Shown: positions 30,484-42,927 of the stretch, one piece after another
Layout: every line of letters starts with the position of its first letter
How positions within the stretch are numbered: position 1 is the stretch's first letter
Origin: Oceanospirillaceae bacterium
Lineage (GTDB): Bacteria > Pseudomonadota > Gammaproteobacteria > Pseudomonadales > Balneatricaceae
Reading direction: 5' to 3'
DNA length: 64,000 nucleotides
NCBI GenBank assembly: GCA_013373085.1
Contig: JABXIM010000032.1
Span: 20,614-84,613, forward strand
Position numbers and translations under genes: made by a program
The notes under the pieces: model-generated
What the model was told of the DNA's origin: nothing
Seen by the model: the letters and a program-made list of their open reading frames with translations, nothing else
The model's database searches: none

Positions 30484-30765
30484 TTGCAGCCTCCCGCGGA
30501 TCAGCCTCCGCCCGGGTTGGAACGCCATCGATCGATTGTCTGAGCGTTGCTGCCCTCTTGGTGCCGGGCTCGCCGCTGATGCCGCGCCAAGTCCCGGTGG
30601 TCACTGGGTTTCAGTGTAGACGGTCCCCCGTTGATTGGTTGCCGATGTTGTATCGCGTTCGCTGGCTTCTCTGCGCGAAACTGGAGCATCGTGGCCGACG
30701 CCGTGGCGCAAGTGTGAAGCGCCTGTGTGAGTCGCTTTGTGGGTAAAGTGTTGAATAACGGGTAT

Positions 30766-30783
30766 ATTTGATTTTTATTCAAT
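30766..30783 (-). promoter_or_regulatory. Candidate ArgR binding site (ARG box) and AST promoter region
   Basis: Read on the minus strand, ATTGAATAAAAATCAAAT matches the E. coli ARG-box consensus WNTNAATWWWWATTNANW at every position but one. It sits in the AT-rich promoter region of the AST operon. E. coli ArgR activates ast, so regulation by arginine is plausible; an ArgR gene is not in the window. Confidence 0.5.
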
Positions 30784-31071
30784 CAAAACAATTAGTTAAA
30801 ATTTATCCACAGTTGTTCGAAAGGCGTTTTCCCCAGCAACGAATGCGTTTCCGGTTGTGAAAAAGCTTATGGGAGGGCAATTCCAGGCGGTGTGGCGACT
30901 TTGAATAGACGGCTAGCGGCATCCGGAGGATACCGTTCGACGCGGCCTAACCGGGATTGCGTCTTCGCTGTTGAAGCGCGGTTGCAGCAGCGGTCGATTT
31001 CGGAGAGTCAGCGAGGGGGTAAGCCCGACAGCATCGATTCGACTCGTCAAGTCCAGGTGCGAACAAGCAAT

Positions 31072-31099
31072 AAAAAAGCACTCCGGGGAGTGCTTTTTC
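31072..31099 (-). terminator. Terminator of the distal PII gene
   Basis: AAAAAGCACTCC (31073-31084) and GGAGTGCTTTTT (31087-31098) form a near-continuous palindrome with a T-run on either strand. On the minus strand it closes the PII-amtB-PII cluster. Confidence 0.9.
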
Positions 31100-31118
31100 G
31101 AACCGCGATGGAATCGGA

Positions 31119-31469
<351 letters not shown>

Positions 31470-31645
31470 TCAGGCATCCCCGGCAGAGGGTGCTGCTATG
31501 GATGAGTTTGAACCCGTGCGACGGGCGGCGGGCTGGCTGTATCGAGCGCAGAACCGTCCTGTCATTCCCTGGCACGGACATACTTTAAGTTGACGCCAGT
31601 ATAACTGCATTGCGCTCTGGTCGCACAATGCTCACCGGAAACGGC

Positions 31646-31675
31646 AAAAAGGCGCCCCGTCGGGGGCGCCTTTTC
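31646..31675 (-). terminator. Terminator of amtB
   Basis: AAAAGGCGCCCC (31647-31658), loop GTCG, GGGGCGCCTTTT (31663-31674) is a strong 12-base-pair stem that lies between amtB and the second PII gene on the minus strand, so most transcription from the upstream promoter should stop here. Confidence 0.9.
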
Positions 31676-31689
31676 TTGGTATCAGCGCA

Positions 31690-32964
<1,275 letters not shown>

Positions 32965-33005
32965 CTCGTCAGCCCTCCGTTAAGGCGCGATTGGTAAAGT
33001 TATAT

Positions 33006-33374
<369 letters not shown>

Positions 33375-33423
33375 TCACAAGCCGCCCCGGCAGCTAGTGA
33401 CCCGAAACGGTTGCTCATGAATT

Positions 33424-33439
33424 AGCTAATCTCGTGCCA
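33424..33439 (-). promoter_or_regulatory. Sigma54 promoter of glnK-amtB
   Basis: On the minus strand TGGCACGAGATTAGCT fits the consensus TGGCACG-N4-TTGCW with one mismatch; the -24 GG and -12 GC have exact spacing. Transcription would start near 33413, about 70 bases before the glnK start codon. Confidence 0.82.
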
Positions 33440-33536
33440 TGTTTATTTATTCTTTTTAAAATCAATAGTTTATTTGTTTTTGTGGTGGCATGGGGCAGCT
33501 GTGCCCAAGAATGAGGCACCAGAAAGGGACTGTAGA

Positions 33537-33555
33537 GTGCACAAAATTTGTGCAC
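33537..33555. promoter_or_regulatory. Candidate NtrC enhancer site
   Basis: GTGCACAAAATTTGTGCAC is a 19-base palindrome that contains GCAC-N7-GTGC, the NtrC half-site geometry of E. coli glnA (TGCACCA...TGGTGCA). Its centre lies about 130 bases upstream of the sigma54 start site, a normal enhancer distance. Confidence 0.65.
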
Positions 33556-33664
33556 GCCCCATTCGGGTGCCTCTTTGGCAGGCACGGTAACGCTGCGGTG
33601 CTATCCGCACTGCGGGCGGACGGCGAAAATGCTAAGCTGCAGCCAAATATCCGGAGTTGGAATC

Positions 33665-33934
33665 ATGTTGAATCAAAAGCTGATAGAAACCCTCTCGAGC
33701 CAGCTCAGCGAGCTGTTTGCCGGTGGCCGTGAGCTGCCGGGGCAGGAAGCGATGCGCCAGCAGGTACGGTCATTGCTGCAAAGCAGTTTCGCTCGTCTGG
33801 ACCTGGTGACGCGGGAGGAATTCGACGCCCAGGCCGCGGTGCTGGCGCGTACCCGCGAGAAGGTCGATCAGATGGAAGTGAAGCTGGCCGAACTCGAGGA
33901 GCGTCTTTCACAGGGTGGTACGCGCAGCGATTGA
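33665..33934 (+). CDS. ubiK: UbiK, accessory factor of ubiquinone biosynthesis (BMFP/YqiC family)
   Basis: This 89-residue protein starts MLNQKLIETLSSQLSELF and ends in a coiled coil (residues about 50-82: REEFDAQAAVLARTREKVDQMEVKLAELEERL), the fold of UbiK/YqiC. UbiK binds UbiJ and lipids and supports aerobic ubiquinone synthesis. Start 33665 is chosen because GGAG lies upstream and it gives the family N-terminus. It is divergent from glnK and is followed by yifB, a usual neighbour in gammaproteobacteria. Confidence 0.92.
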   Translation: MLNQKLIETLSSQLSELFAGGRELPGQEAMRQQVRSLLQSSFARLDLVTREEFDAQAAVLARTREKVDQMEVKLAELEERLSQGGTRSD

Positions 33935-34049
33935 GCGATGCTTCCGATGGAACGGGACTTCGCCTACGTTGGTTATTGAGTGCACAGTGATGGTGCATTG
34001 AGTGTCGGTCGCTGCTTGCGACCGATGCCCATTCCCAGGGAGGGTGATT

Positions 34050-35561
34050 ATGTCGCTAGCGGTGGTGCATGCGCGCGCAGTGTTCGGTGTCGCGGCTCCG
34101 GCCGTTACCGTTGAGGTGCATCTTTCCGGTGGATTGCCGTCGCTATCGATCGTCGGTTTGCCGGAAGCAGCGGTGCGCGAATCCAAGGACCGGGTACGCA
34201 GCGCACTGATCAATGCCGGGTTCGACTACCCGCAGCGGCGCATTACCGTCAACCTGGCCCCCGCAGACCTGCCCAAGGAAGGCGGCCGCTATGATCTGGC
34301 CATCGCACTGGGTGTGCTGGCCGCGTCGCAACAGGTGCCCGGGAACGGGCTGAACGACTGGGAGGTGCTGGGCGAGCTGACGCTGTCCGGGCAGTTAAGG
34401 CCGGTCAGCGGCGTCTTGCCGGCAGCCGTTGCCTGTCGCGATATTCGGCGACGTTTGCTGATACCGCGTGATAACGGAGATGAAGCGGCGCTGGTGCGCG
34501 ATGTCGACATCCGCGTCGCCTCACACCTGCTGGAGGTCTGCGCTGCGCTGCGGGGCGAGTCCGAGCTGGAACCTGCCTGTGTGACTGCGGCCGAGGTGCC
34601 GTCCGGGCTTCCGGATCTTGCCGACGTCAAGGGACAGTTTCAGGCAAGGCGGGCGCTGGAAGTCGCAGCGGCCGGCGGACACAATCTGCTGTTCAGCGGC
34701 ACGCCAGGCAGCGGCAAGAGCATGCTCGCCGCCCGCCTGCCATCACTGTTGCCGCCGCTCGATGAACGCGAGCGACTGGAGGTCGCGGCGGTCTATTCCG
34801 TCGCGGGCCGGCCGGTCGCCGGGCTCGCCAGGGGCGAACGGCCTTTTCGTAATCCTCACCATACCGCTTCGGCGGCAGCCCTCGTCGGCGGTGGCAGCCA
34901 GCCGCGTCCGGGCGAGATTTCCCTGGCGCACCGGGGCGTGCTGTTTCTCGACGAGCTGCCCGAATTCCCGCGCGCCGTGCTCGAGGTCCTGCGCGAACCG
35001 CTGGAGACCGGCGAGATCCTCATTTCCCGCGCCGCGCGCCAGACGCAATTTCCGGCCCGGTTCCAGTTGCTGGCGGCGATGAACCCCTGTCCCTGCGGCT
35101 ATTTCGGCGATGCCTCCGGGCGCTGCCGCTGCACGCCGGATCAGATCCAGCGCTACCAGGCGCGGATCTCGGGTCCGCTGCTCGATCGCTTCGACATGCT
35201 GCTCCATGTCGCTCCGCTGCCGCCGGACCAGCTGCTGCAAACCGGCGGTGGAGGGGAGTCGAGCGAGCGGGTGGCACAGCGGGTCGCTGCTGCACTGGGG
35301 ATCCAGCAGCGCCGTCAGGGTTGTCCGAACAGGGAGTTGTCCGGCAGCGCGCTGGACGATGCCTGCGACCTGGAACAGGCGGAGCGGGCGCTGCTGGTGC
35401 AGGCGGCATCGCGGCTGGGCCTGTCGGCGCGGGCCTGCCACCGGGTGCTGCGGGTGGCGCGGACGCTGGCGGATCTCGCCGGTTCGGCGCGAGTCGAGCA
35501 GGCACAACTGCTCGAGGCAATCGGGTTTCGTCAGGGGCTGGCGGATCGGGGGAACCGGTGA
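34050..35561 (+). CDS. YifB/ComM family Mg-chelatase-like AAA+ ATPase
   Basis: This 503-residue protein has an N-terminal Lon-protease-like domain (SLAVVHARAVFGVAAPAVTVEVHLSGGLPSLSIVGLPEAAVRESKDRVRSAL), a central AAA+ module with Walker A GTPGSGKSML and Walker B VLFLDELPEFPRAVLEVLREPLE, a CPCGYFG zinc-like motif, and a C-terminal helical domain. ComM relatives are branch-migration helicases in natural transformation. ATG 34050 follows AGGGAGGGTGA and gives the standard N-terminus. It converges on the GGDEF-EAL gene with a repeat element between. Confidence 0.92.
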   Translation: MSLAVVHARAVFGVAAPAVTVEVHLSGGLPSLSIVGLPEAAVRESKDRVRSALINAGFDYPQRRITVNLAPADLPKEGGRYDLAIALGVLAASQQVPGNGLNDWEVLGELTLSGQLRPVSGVLPAAVACRDIRRRLLIPRDNGDEAALVRDVDIRVASHLLEVCAALRGESELEPACVTAAEVPSGLPDLADVKGQFQARRALEVAAAGGHNLLFSGTPGSGKSMLAARLPSLLPPLDERERLEVAAVYSVAGRPVAGLARGERPFRNPHHTASAAALVGGGSQPRPGEISLAHRGVLFLDELPEFPRAVLEVLREPLETGEILISRAARQTQFPARFQLLAAMNPCPCGYFGDASGRCRCTPDQIQRYQARISGPLLDRFDMLLHVAPLPPDQLLQTGGGGESSERVAQRVAAALGIQQRRQGCPNRELSGSALDDACDLEQAERALLVQAASRLGLSARACHRVLRVARTLADLAGSARVEQAQLLEAIGFRQGLADRGNR

Positions 35562-35579
35562 CGCGTAACCGATCGGAGG

Positions 35580-35690
35580 GTAGGATGGGTCGAACGATGC
35601 AACTGCACGGGTTTCTCTTTTGCCGTGCTGCTCGGGCATCGTGGACCCCTCATATCGATCGTATTACAGATCGATTGCTCGCGGATGGCA
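35580..35690 (-). repeat. MITE-like intergenic element, copy D (reverse orientation)
   Basis: Begins GTAGGATGGGTCGAACGATG and contains ATATCGATCGTATTACAGAT, the reverse complement of the family core. The far end is not clear. It lies between the converging yifB and GGDEF-EAL genes. Confidence 0.5.
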
Positions 35691-35724
35691 CGAGGACCGG
35701 TAAGACACCGATGTCAGCGACTGT

Positions 35725-37497
35725 TCAATTGTTTCTGAGCATCCGCATGAAGTCCTCCACGGGTACCGGAGGACTGAAGAAATAGCCCTGCACCTGGTCG
35801 CATTCGTGACGGATCAGGAACTCCAGCTGAGCCTTGTTCTCCACGCCTTCGGCGATGACCTTCTTGTGGAGGTTATGGGCGAGATTGATGACGGCGCGCA
35901 CGATCTCCTCGTCGTCCTTGGACTGGTTGACCCCGGCGACGAAGGACTTGTCGATCTTGAGGGTGCTGATCGGCAGCTTCTGCAACAGCGCGAACGATGA
36001 ATAGCCGGTGCCGAAGTCATCCAGCGAGAAGTCGATCCCCAGTTCGCTGAGTTCCTTCAGGCAGCTCTGGACATGGGCCTCGTCCGAGAACAGCGCGGTT
36101 TCGGTGAGTTCGAACTCCAGTCGGGTCGGATCGATTTCATTCTTGTCGATAATGCGGCGGATGGTCCTGGTGAGGAAGTCGTCCTTGAACTGGCGGAACG
36201 ACAGGTTCACGCCGATGCTGCCGTAACGGAAGCCCGCTTCGCGAAAGCGGCGCATGTCCAGGCCGGCCCGGTGGATCGCCCAGTAGCCCATGGGGACGAT
36301 CAGTCCTGTTTTTTCCGCCACCGGAATGAATTCATCGGGCTGGACCAGACCGCGCTCGGGGTGCTGCCACCGCATCAGCGCTTCGGCGCCGATTATCTTG
36401 CCGGTACGGAGGTCGATGCGCGGCTGATAGAAAAGCACGAACTGCTCCTGCCGCAGCGCGGCCCAGAGCTCCGGCTCCAGCGTGATCTGGGTCGCGGGAT
36501 CGGAGTCCTTGTCAGCTTCGAAGATGGCATAACTGCAGCCGTGGATCTGCTTGGCCCGCTGGCGTGCCTGCGAGGCCTGGCGAATGAGCGCATCGAGTTC
36601 GCGACTGTGTTCGGGAGCGAAGGCGACGCCAATACTGCTCGGCAGCATCGGGTCCCGCTCACCGGTACGATAAGGTTCGCAGACCCGCATCATCAGGTTG
36701 CCGATCAGTTCCTTGGTCGCGGCGCGCAGGTCGGTATCCTGATCCGTTTCGAAGATGATGGCGAACTCGTCACCGCCGATTCGGGCCAGTATTTCGCCGT
36801 CCAGGGCGCTTTTCAGGCGCTGGCTCAACTGCTTGACCACGTCGTCACCGGCGGAATGCCCCATGCTGTTATTGAACTGGCGAAAGTCATCCAGGTCGAC
36901 GGTGATCAGGGCTACGCGGCGGTTGTCGCTGTCGATGCGTGCGAGGGATTCCAGCAGCTGCCGGTAAAAGTATTGCCGGTTGCCGATCTCGGTCAGCGGG
37001 TCGGCGTGACGCAGATAGTCGATTTCCTCGTCCTGGCGCTTTGTGCCGATAACGTAACGTATCGCTCGCTGCAGAGTATCGGTGGTCAGCTTTCTCAGCG
37101 GCAGATGGTCTGAGGCCGACTGGTTCAGCAGTCGGCGTCCGGTGAAATCGTCGATATCGTCATCCAGCACGATGATCGGCAGGCAGCTGTTGCAGCGCTT
37201 GAACGCCAGCAGGGTGGCATTTTCGAGCAGCTCGCCTGCGGGCAGGCAGAGAAACAGCAGATCCACCCGTTCCCGCTCCAATAGCCTCAGCGCCTGGTCC
37301 ACGGCGCTGCAGTTTAGCAGCTCGTAACCCGGGTCGGGCCCGAGCAGTTGGCCGATACGATCGGACGTTTGCTGCTCCCGGGCCACGATCAGCAGGCGGG
37401 TGCTGGACTCATTGGGTTGCCGCTGGGCGGACTGCATCAGATCGTACCCCACTGAAGATTGCCCGGCAGGTGCCGGGCGCAGTTGAATATTGTTCAA
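35725..37497 (-). CDS. Cyclic-di-GMP signalling protein with degenerate receiver, GGDEF and EAL domains
   Basis: This 590-residue cytoplasmic protein has three parts. Residues about 33-150 resemble a response-regulator receiver but Cys84 stands where the phosphoacceptor aspartate belongs (DLLFLCLPAG). A GGDEF domain follows with the motif intact at 241-245 (RIGGDEF). The EAL domain starts around 340 with EAL at 372-374, NLSFRQF, ELTETAL, DDFGTGYSS and AEGVE, all residues needed for phosphodiesterase activity. It may both make and degrade c-di-GMP, or use GGDEF as a GTP sensor. No membrane segment is seen. Divergent from rep. Confidence 0.92.
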   Translation of the reverse strand: MNNIQLRPAPAGQSSVGYDLMQSAQRQPNESSTRLLIVAREQQTSDRIGQLLGPDPGYELLNCSAVDQALRLLERERVDLLFLCLPAGELLENATLLAFKRCNSCLPIIVLDDDIDDFTGRRLLNQSASDHLPLRKLTTDTLQRAIRYVIGTKRQDEEIDYLRHADPLTEIGNRQYFYRQLLESLARIDSDNRRVALITVDLDDFRQFNNSMGHSAGDDVVKQLSQRLKSALDGEILARIGGDEFAIIFETDQDTDLRAATKELIGNLMMRVCEPYRTGERDPMLPSSIGVAFAPEHSRELDALIRQASQARQRAKQIHGCSYAIFEADKDSDPATQITLEPELWAALRQEQFVLFYQPRIDLRTGKIIGAEALMRWQHPERGLVQPDEFIPVAEKTGLIVPMGYWAIHRAGLDMRRFREAGFRYGSIGVNLSFRQFKDDFLTRTIRRIIDKNEIDPTRLEFELTETALFSDEAHVQSCLKELSELGIDFSLDDFGTGYSSFALLQKLPISTLKIDKSFVAGVNQSKDDEEIVRAVINLAHNLHKKVIAEGVENKAQLEFLIRHECDQVQGYFFSPPVPVEDFMRMLRNN

Positions 37498-37759
37498 CCT
37501 TTGAGCATGCCGGAACGGCGTCGATCATGGCATAATGTGCCGCTTCGCGCCGCGAAGCCACGAACTTATCACGAAGCTTTCCGATTACACAGGTATCTTT
37601 TATTCGTGTAATCAGAGATTTGCCTCGGTTAGTTTAGACGGTTTCCGGTTTTTTGCCGGGCTGAGAGACGGTTCCGGTCTCGCCTTTTGTTTCTACCGTT
37701 AGCGGCCGCCTCGCGGACCGCTTTAGCACTTTCGAATATTAATCCTCGAATACTGATGC
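37498..37759 (+). other. Structured intergenic region upstream of rep, possible small RNA or long leader
   Basis: Several stem-loops occur in series: GATTACAC (37583-37590) with GTGTAATC (37606-37613), CCGG-N7-CCGG at 37645-37659, and GAGAC-N7-GTCTC (37665-37681) followed by GCCTTTTGTTTCT, which looks like a weak terminator. This could be a small RNA ending near 37697 or an attenuated rep leader. No coding sequence is seen. Confidence 0.3.
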
Positions 37760-39772
<2,013 letters not shown>

Positions 39773-39776
39773 TCGG

Positions 39777-39929
39777 GCGATCGGGTGGAGGGCCGCGGGG
39801 ACGCAACCCAACAAGGTGCCAGCCGAAACCAATCGATCTTGAATATGATCGACATGATGGGTTTTGCGGTGCCCCTGTGATGAGGAAAACGTCCGGTTTC
39901 GATGGGATGCATCGCGCCACCGATCCTAT
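39777..39929 (+). repeat. MITE-like intergenic element, copy E
   Basis: It shares with the copies at 54976 and 60276 the left segment TCGGGTGGAG...GCAACCCAACA, the core CAATCGATCTTGAATATGAT, and the right end TGCATCGCGCCACCGATCCT. Its right terminus supplies the TAG stop (39926-39928, minus strand) of the kinase-RNase Z gene. The left terminus lies a few bases after the rep stop. Confidence 0.65.
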
Positions 39930-41866
39930 GCGCTCCCAGCCGTCACCAGCTCTATCTGGCTATCTCCTGTCGCCTGTCGAATCTCGTTGTAGAGTTCGTC
40001 CTCATGTTCCTCATAGCGCTTCGAGAAGTGGAAGGGTACCAGTTGGCGTACGCCGGCCATGGCGGCGATCTCGCCGCAGGCGCGGGTGGTCAGGTGACTG
40101 TGCTCGCGAGCCCGGGTTTCGTCGTTACGGGTGAAACAGGCTTCGCAGAACAGGGTGTCGGCATCGCGGGCAAGCGCGGTCAGGCGCCGGCGATTGTCCG
40201 GCGTGTCGGCAAGATCGGTGGCGTAGGCCAGCCGGGCCACCGGCTTGGCCACCAGTAGCTGTTGCGCCAGTGGTCCGGCCGCCAGGCGACGACCGTCCGG
40301 CAACTGCAGCGGTCGTTGCAGATCGTCCTCACGCCAGGCCTCCAGCAGCTGTCCCAGCCAGGGGCCGTGCGGCAGGGCCGAGCGCGCCAGCGCTGCGGTG
40401 TCCACCTGCCAGTCCGGCGTCGGCTCGAAGGCGTAGGCAAGCACCGGCGTGCCGTGATCCAGTTCGGTGGCGCGGATGCGGAAATCGTCCTCGGCAAGCA
40501 GAATGCCATCTATGATCGGCCTGTCCGGCAGTGCCTGCGGATTTTCGATTCCGGCCTGCAGACGGCAGCATACCAGCCGGTCACCCTGCCATTCGTGGAT
40601 GTCGAACAACGGGCCGCGGTCGTCGATACGGTCCCAGAGCATGCCCCGCAACATGCCGGCGATATGTCCGGCGAGCCCGGGCGGGCCGTACAGGCGGCAG
40701 AGACTGTTGTCGCTGACGAGGCGGGCACGCAGCAGGCCGATAAAGCCGCCGATATGGTCGAGGTGGGCGTGACTGATGAAGACGTCCGTGACCCGGTGCG
40801 CGCAGCGCAGTGGCAGATGGCGGGTATTGCCCAGATCGAACAGCAGACAGCGTCGCGACTGCTGCAGACTCAGCAACAGCAGCGGGTCACCGAATACGCC
40901 ATTGATCAATTCGGCTTCGACGCCGGCGACCTTTATCCGCAGAGACTCGCCGGCATAGCGGGGAGCGGGTACCGGCCGGGACGGGAGACGGTTTGGCCGT
41001 ACGGGTTCCCGTGTCGACAGGCCGCCGTTGTCGACCACCGCATCACGGACCGTTAGCCGGTGCGGGGAGCCGGTCAGTGCAGGCCCACACAGTTGCAGCT
41101 GCAAGCCTCCGCTGGCGGTGTGCCGGGCCGCACGAATTTCGGCCATGGCGGTGGTGCCGCGACGATCGCTGAGTGCCACGATACGACCCTGCCAGGCCGA
41201 TGCCAGGTCGAGCGGCGGCGGGGTTCCCAGCCGGACAAGTTCCGCCGCATCTACGCACAGCTCGACCGCGTTGCCCAGGTACTTGCGCCATAGCAGGGTG
41301 CGCTGGTCGCGCCGTTCCTTCCGGGTTGGCGTACGGCTTTGATCGGCCAGGCGAAGGTCCAGCTGCGGCAGGTCAAGGCTCCTGAGTTCGTCCGGCAGAC
41401 AGGTCGTAGCCCCATCCGGAATCAGGTTTACAAGCCAGTCTGGTTGCAGCGTGCGGGTCAGGGCGCAGAGCAGCTCGGCGGCGGCGACGCCGCGCACCAG
41501 GCCGGGCATGTCGAGCAACAGCGTCCCCGCCGGGGCCTGTGCCAGAAGTGCCTTGGCAGCCTCCAGCAGCGGCAGTCGAAATCGGGCCGCATCGAGGCTG
41601 CAAAGCGGCTCGAACGCCAGTGGCTGCCAATGGGTTTTACACCAGGTGCCGAGGTTGAGCGCGGCCGGTACCCCGAACGAGGGTGAGCCCGGGTCCAGAT
41701 TCAGGCAGTGGCAGCGTTCGGGGATCGGCGCCAGCAACGCCGCCAGCGTGCTCTTGCCGCTGCCGGGCGGTCCGAACAGCAGCACGCGGGCCGGTTTGTG
41801 TTCGAGCTCCTGCCGCAGCCGCTGCAGCCCCTTGGCGAAGCTCTGCCGGGAAGCGTTGATGGACAT
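39926..41866 (-). CDS. Fusion of Clp1/Grc3-like polynucleotide kinase and RNase Z-like nuclease
   Basis: This 646-residue protein has two enzyme domains. Residues about 20-215 form a P-loop kinase: Walker A GPPGSGKST (32-40), the Clp1/Grc3-like clasp LNLDPGSPSFGVPAALNLG (56-73) and LLLDMPGLVRG (117-126). Residues about 215-300 are a linker or C-terminal kinase domain. Residues 305-646 are a metallo-beta-lactamase fold of RNase Z type: HAHLDH (366-371), His471 in ELDHGTPVLAYAFE, Asp551 in YATD, His591 in HLTTRACGEIA, and His613 in FHFSKRY. All catalytic metal ligands of RNase Z have counterparts. A role in 5' phosphorylation plus 3' processing or repair of RNA is inference. Confidence 0.8.
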   Translation of the reverse strand: MSINASRQSFAKGLQRLRQELEHKPARVLLFGPPGSGKSTLAALLAPIPERCHCLNLDPGSPSFGVPAALNLGTWCKTHWQPLAFEPLCSLDAARFRLPLLEAAKALLAQAPAGTLLLDMPGLVRGVAAAELLCALTRTLQPDWLVNLIPDGATTCLPDELRSLDLPQLDLRLADQSRTPTRKERRDQRTLLWRKYLGNAVELCVDAAELVRLGTPPPLDLASAWQGRIVALSDRRGTTAMAEIRAARHTASGGLQLQLCGPALTGSPHRLTVRDAVVDNGGLSTREPVRPNRLPSRPVPAPRYAGESLRIKVAGVEAELINGVFGDPLLLLSLQQSRRCLLFDLGNTRHLPLRCAHRVTDVFISHAHLDHIGGFIGLLRARLVSDNSLCRLYGPPGLAGHIAGMLRGMLWDRIDDRGPLFDIHEWQGDRLVCCRLQAGIENPQALPDRPIIDGILLAEDDFRIRATELDHGTPVLAYAFEPTPDWQVDTAALARSALPHGPWLGQLLEAWREDDLQRPLQLPDGRRLAAGPLAQQLLVAKPVARLAYATDLADTPDNRRRLTALARDADTLFCEACFTRNDETRAREHSHLTTRACGEIAAMAGVRQLVPFHFSKRYEEHEDELYNEIRQATGDSQIELVTAGSA

Positions 41867-41941
41867 GATTGCCTGCGCGATACTCGTGGCCTGCTTTCAC
41901 TATAGGCAGCCGGACAAAGAAGCGGCGGGGGGACATTGGCG

Positions 41942-42505
41942 ATGCAGGGCGTGCGAGACAAGTGGAACCGGCGTTATCGCGAGCGTGAGCCGCAGCCGCC
42001 GGCGGTGCCGGAATTCCTGCCTGAGCTGGCCGGTCGTCTCCGGCCTGGCCGCGTGCTCGATGTCGGCGCCGGCGATGGTGCTGCCAGCCTGTGGCTGGCC
42101 GAACAGGGATTCGACGTTACCGCTGTGGATATCGCCGAGGCGGGGCTGGAGCGACTCGAGCGCTTCGCCGGGGAGCGGCAGCTGCAGATCCGGACCGCCT
42201 GTCTCGATCTGGGCTCCGACAATGGCATCGGGGCATTGGGCACTTTCGACAGTGTTCTGGTCTGCCGCTACAAACCTGACGCCAGGCTCTGGCCACAGCT
42301 TGCCGCCGTGCTGGTACCCGGCGGGACGCTGGCACTGGTGACCTTCAACCTGGAGCACCATCGTCGCACGGGTTTTTCCGAGCGTTTCTGCCTGGCGCCG
42401 GGGGAGCTGCTGGCAGTCGAGCCGCGACTGGAGGTGGTCGAGTACGGTTCCCTCGAGTGCGACGGTGCCTGTCTCGACCGTTACCTGTTTCGCAACAAGG
42501 GGTGA
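41942..42505 (+). CDS. Class I SAM-dependent methyltransferase (TehB-like)
   Basis: This 187-residue protein starts with VRDKWNRRYRERE, common in TehB-like and thiopurine-type methyltransferases. SAM motif I is VLDVGAGDGAASLWLAEQGFDVTAVDIAEAGLERL. Motif LVCRYKPDARLWPQLAAVLVPGGTLALVTFNLEHH follows, then GFSERFCLAPGELLAVEP. The substrate is unknown. ATG 41942 is used; an in-frame TTG lies six bases earlier. It is divergent from the kinase-RNase Z gene with only 75 bases between starts, so shared regulation is possible. Confidence 0.8.
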   Translation: MQGVRDKWNRRYREREPQPPAVPEFLPELAGRLRPGRVLDVGAGDGAASLWLAEQGFDVTAVDIAEAGLERLERFAGERQLQIRTACLDLGSDNGIGALGTFDSVLVCRYKPDARLWPQLAAVLVPGGTLALVTFNLEHHRRTGFSERFCLAPGELLAVEPRLEVVEYGSLECDGACLDRYLFRNKG

Positions 42506-42514
42506 TCACAGAAG

Positions 42515-42913
42515 TTATTCGTCGAACAGCCTCTCCACCGCCGGTGAAATATAGGGCCGGCCGCGTTCGTTCAGCGCGGTGCCAACGACCAGCCCATCGA
42601 GCACGACCTTGTCGTCCCGCAGGCGCACGATGCGCTGGCGGAAGCCGAACTTCACCTTGCTCAGGCGCTCGGTCGTGACTTCGACGACGAAACGGTCGCC
42701 GCTGGTCAGCGATGCCTTGTAATCGAGCTCCGAACGGATCACCACCAGATGGATGCCGTCCCGGGTCAGGGCCGCGAAATCGACGCCCCTGTGCAGCAAA
42801 TACTCGTGACGGGCATGCTCCAGGTAGTTGAAATAGATACCGTTATTGACGATGCCCTGCATATCCAGCTCGTAGTCCCGGACCTGCATTTCGATGCGAA
42901 AGGGTTGGCTCAT
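42515..42913 (-). CDS. Acyl-CoA thioesterase, YbgC/4HBT hot-dog family
   Basis: This 132-residue hot-dog-fold enzyme is likely to hydrolyse acyl-CoA. The active-site helix region YELDMQGIVNNGIYFNYLEHARHEYL fits the D-x-x-G-(I/H)-VNN-x-x-Y pattern of the family. The second half has the usual Phe/Val-rich strands (DRFVVEVTTERLSKVKFGFRQRIVR). Start 42913 is chosen because GAGGAAC precedes it. It follows the HAD phosphatase gene by 14 bases on the same strand, so they are probably co-transcribed. The substrate is unknown. Confidence 0.85.
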   Translation of the reverse strand: MSQPFRIEMQVRDYELDMQGIVNNGIYFNYLEHARHEYLLHRGVDFAALTRDGIHLVVIRSELDYKASLTSGDRFVVEVTTERLSKVKFGFRQRIVRLRDDKVVLDGLVVGTALNERGRPYISPAVERLFDE

Positions 42914-42927
42914 GGGCACGGTGTTCC

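Larger units (their letters stand above)
30484..31118. other. Intergenic region upstream of the AST operon; no gene seen
   Basis: Of these 635 bases, 30740-30815 is strongly AT-rich and contains an ARG-box-like site and a single perfect DnaA box TTATCCACA (30803-30811). The remainder (30484-30740 and 30815-31070) shows no convincing coding sequence. The AST operon would thus have a leader of about 250 bases unless a nearer promoter exists. Confidence 0.5.

Noticed and set aside
30803..30811. Perfect DnaA box TTATCCACA in an AT-rich stretch, a possible replication origin
   Set aside because: Only one box was seen, and no dnaA, gidA or rnpA genes are nearby; the AT-rich stretch is better explained as the AST promoter region.
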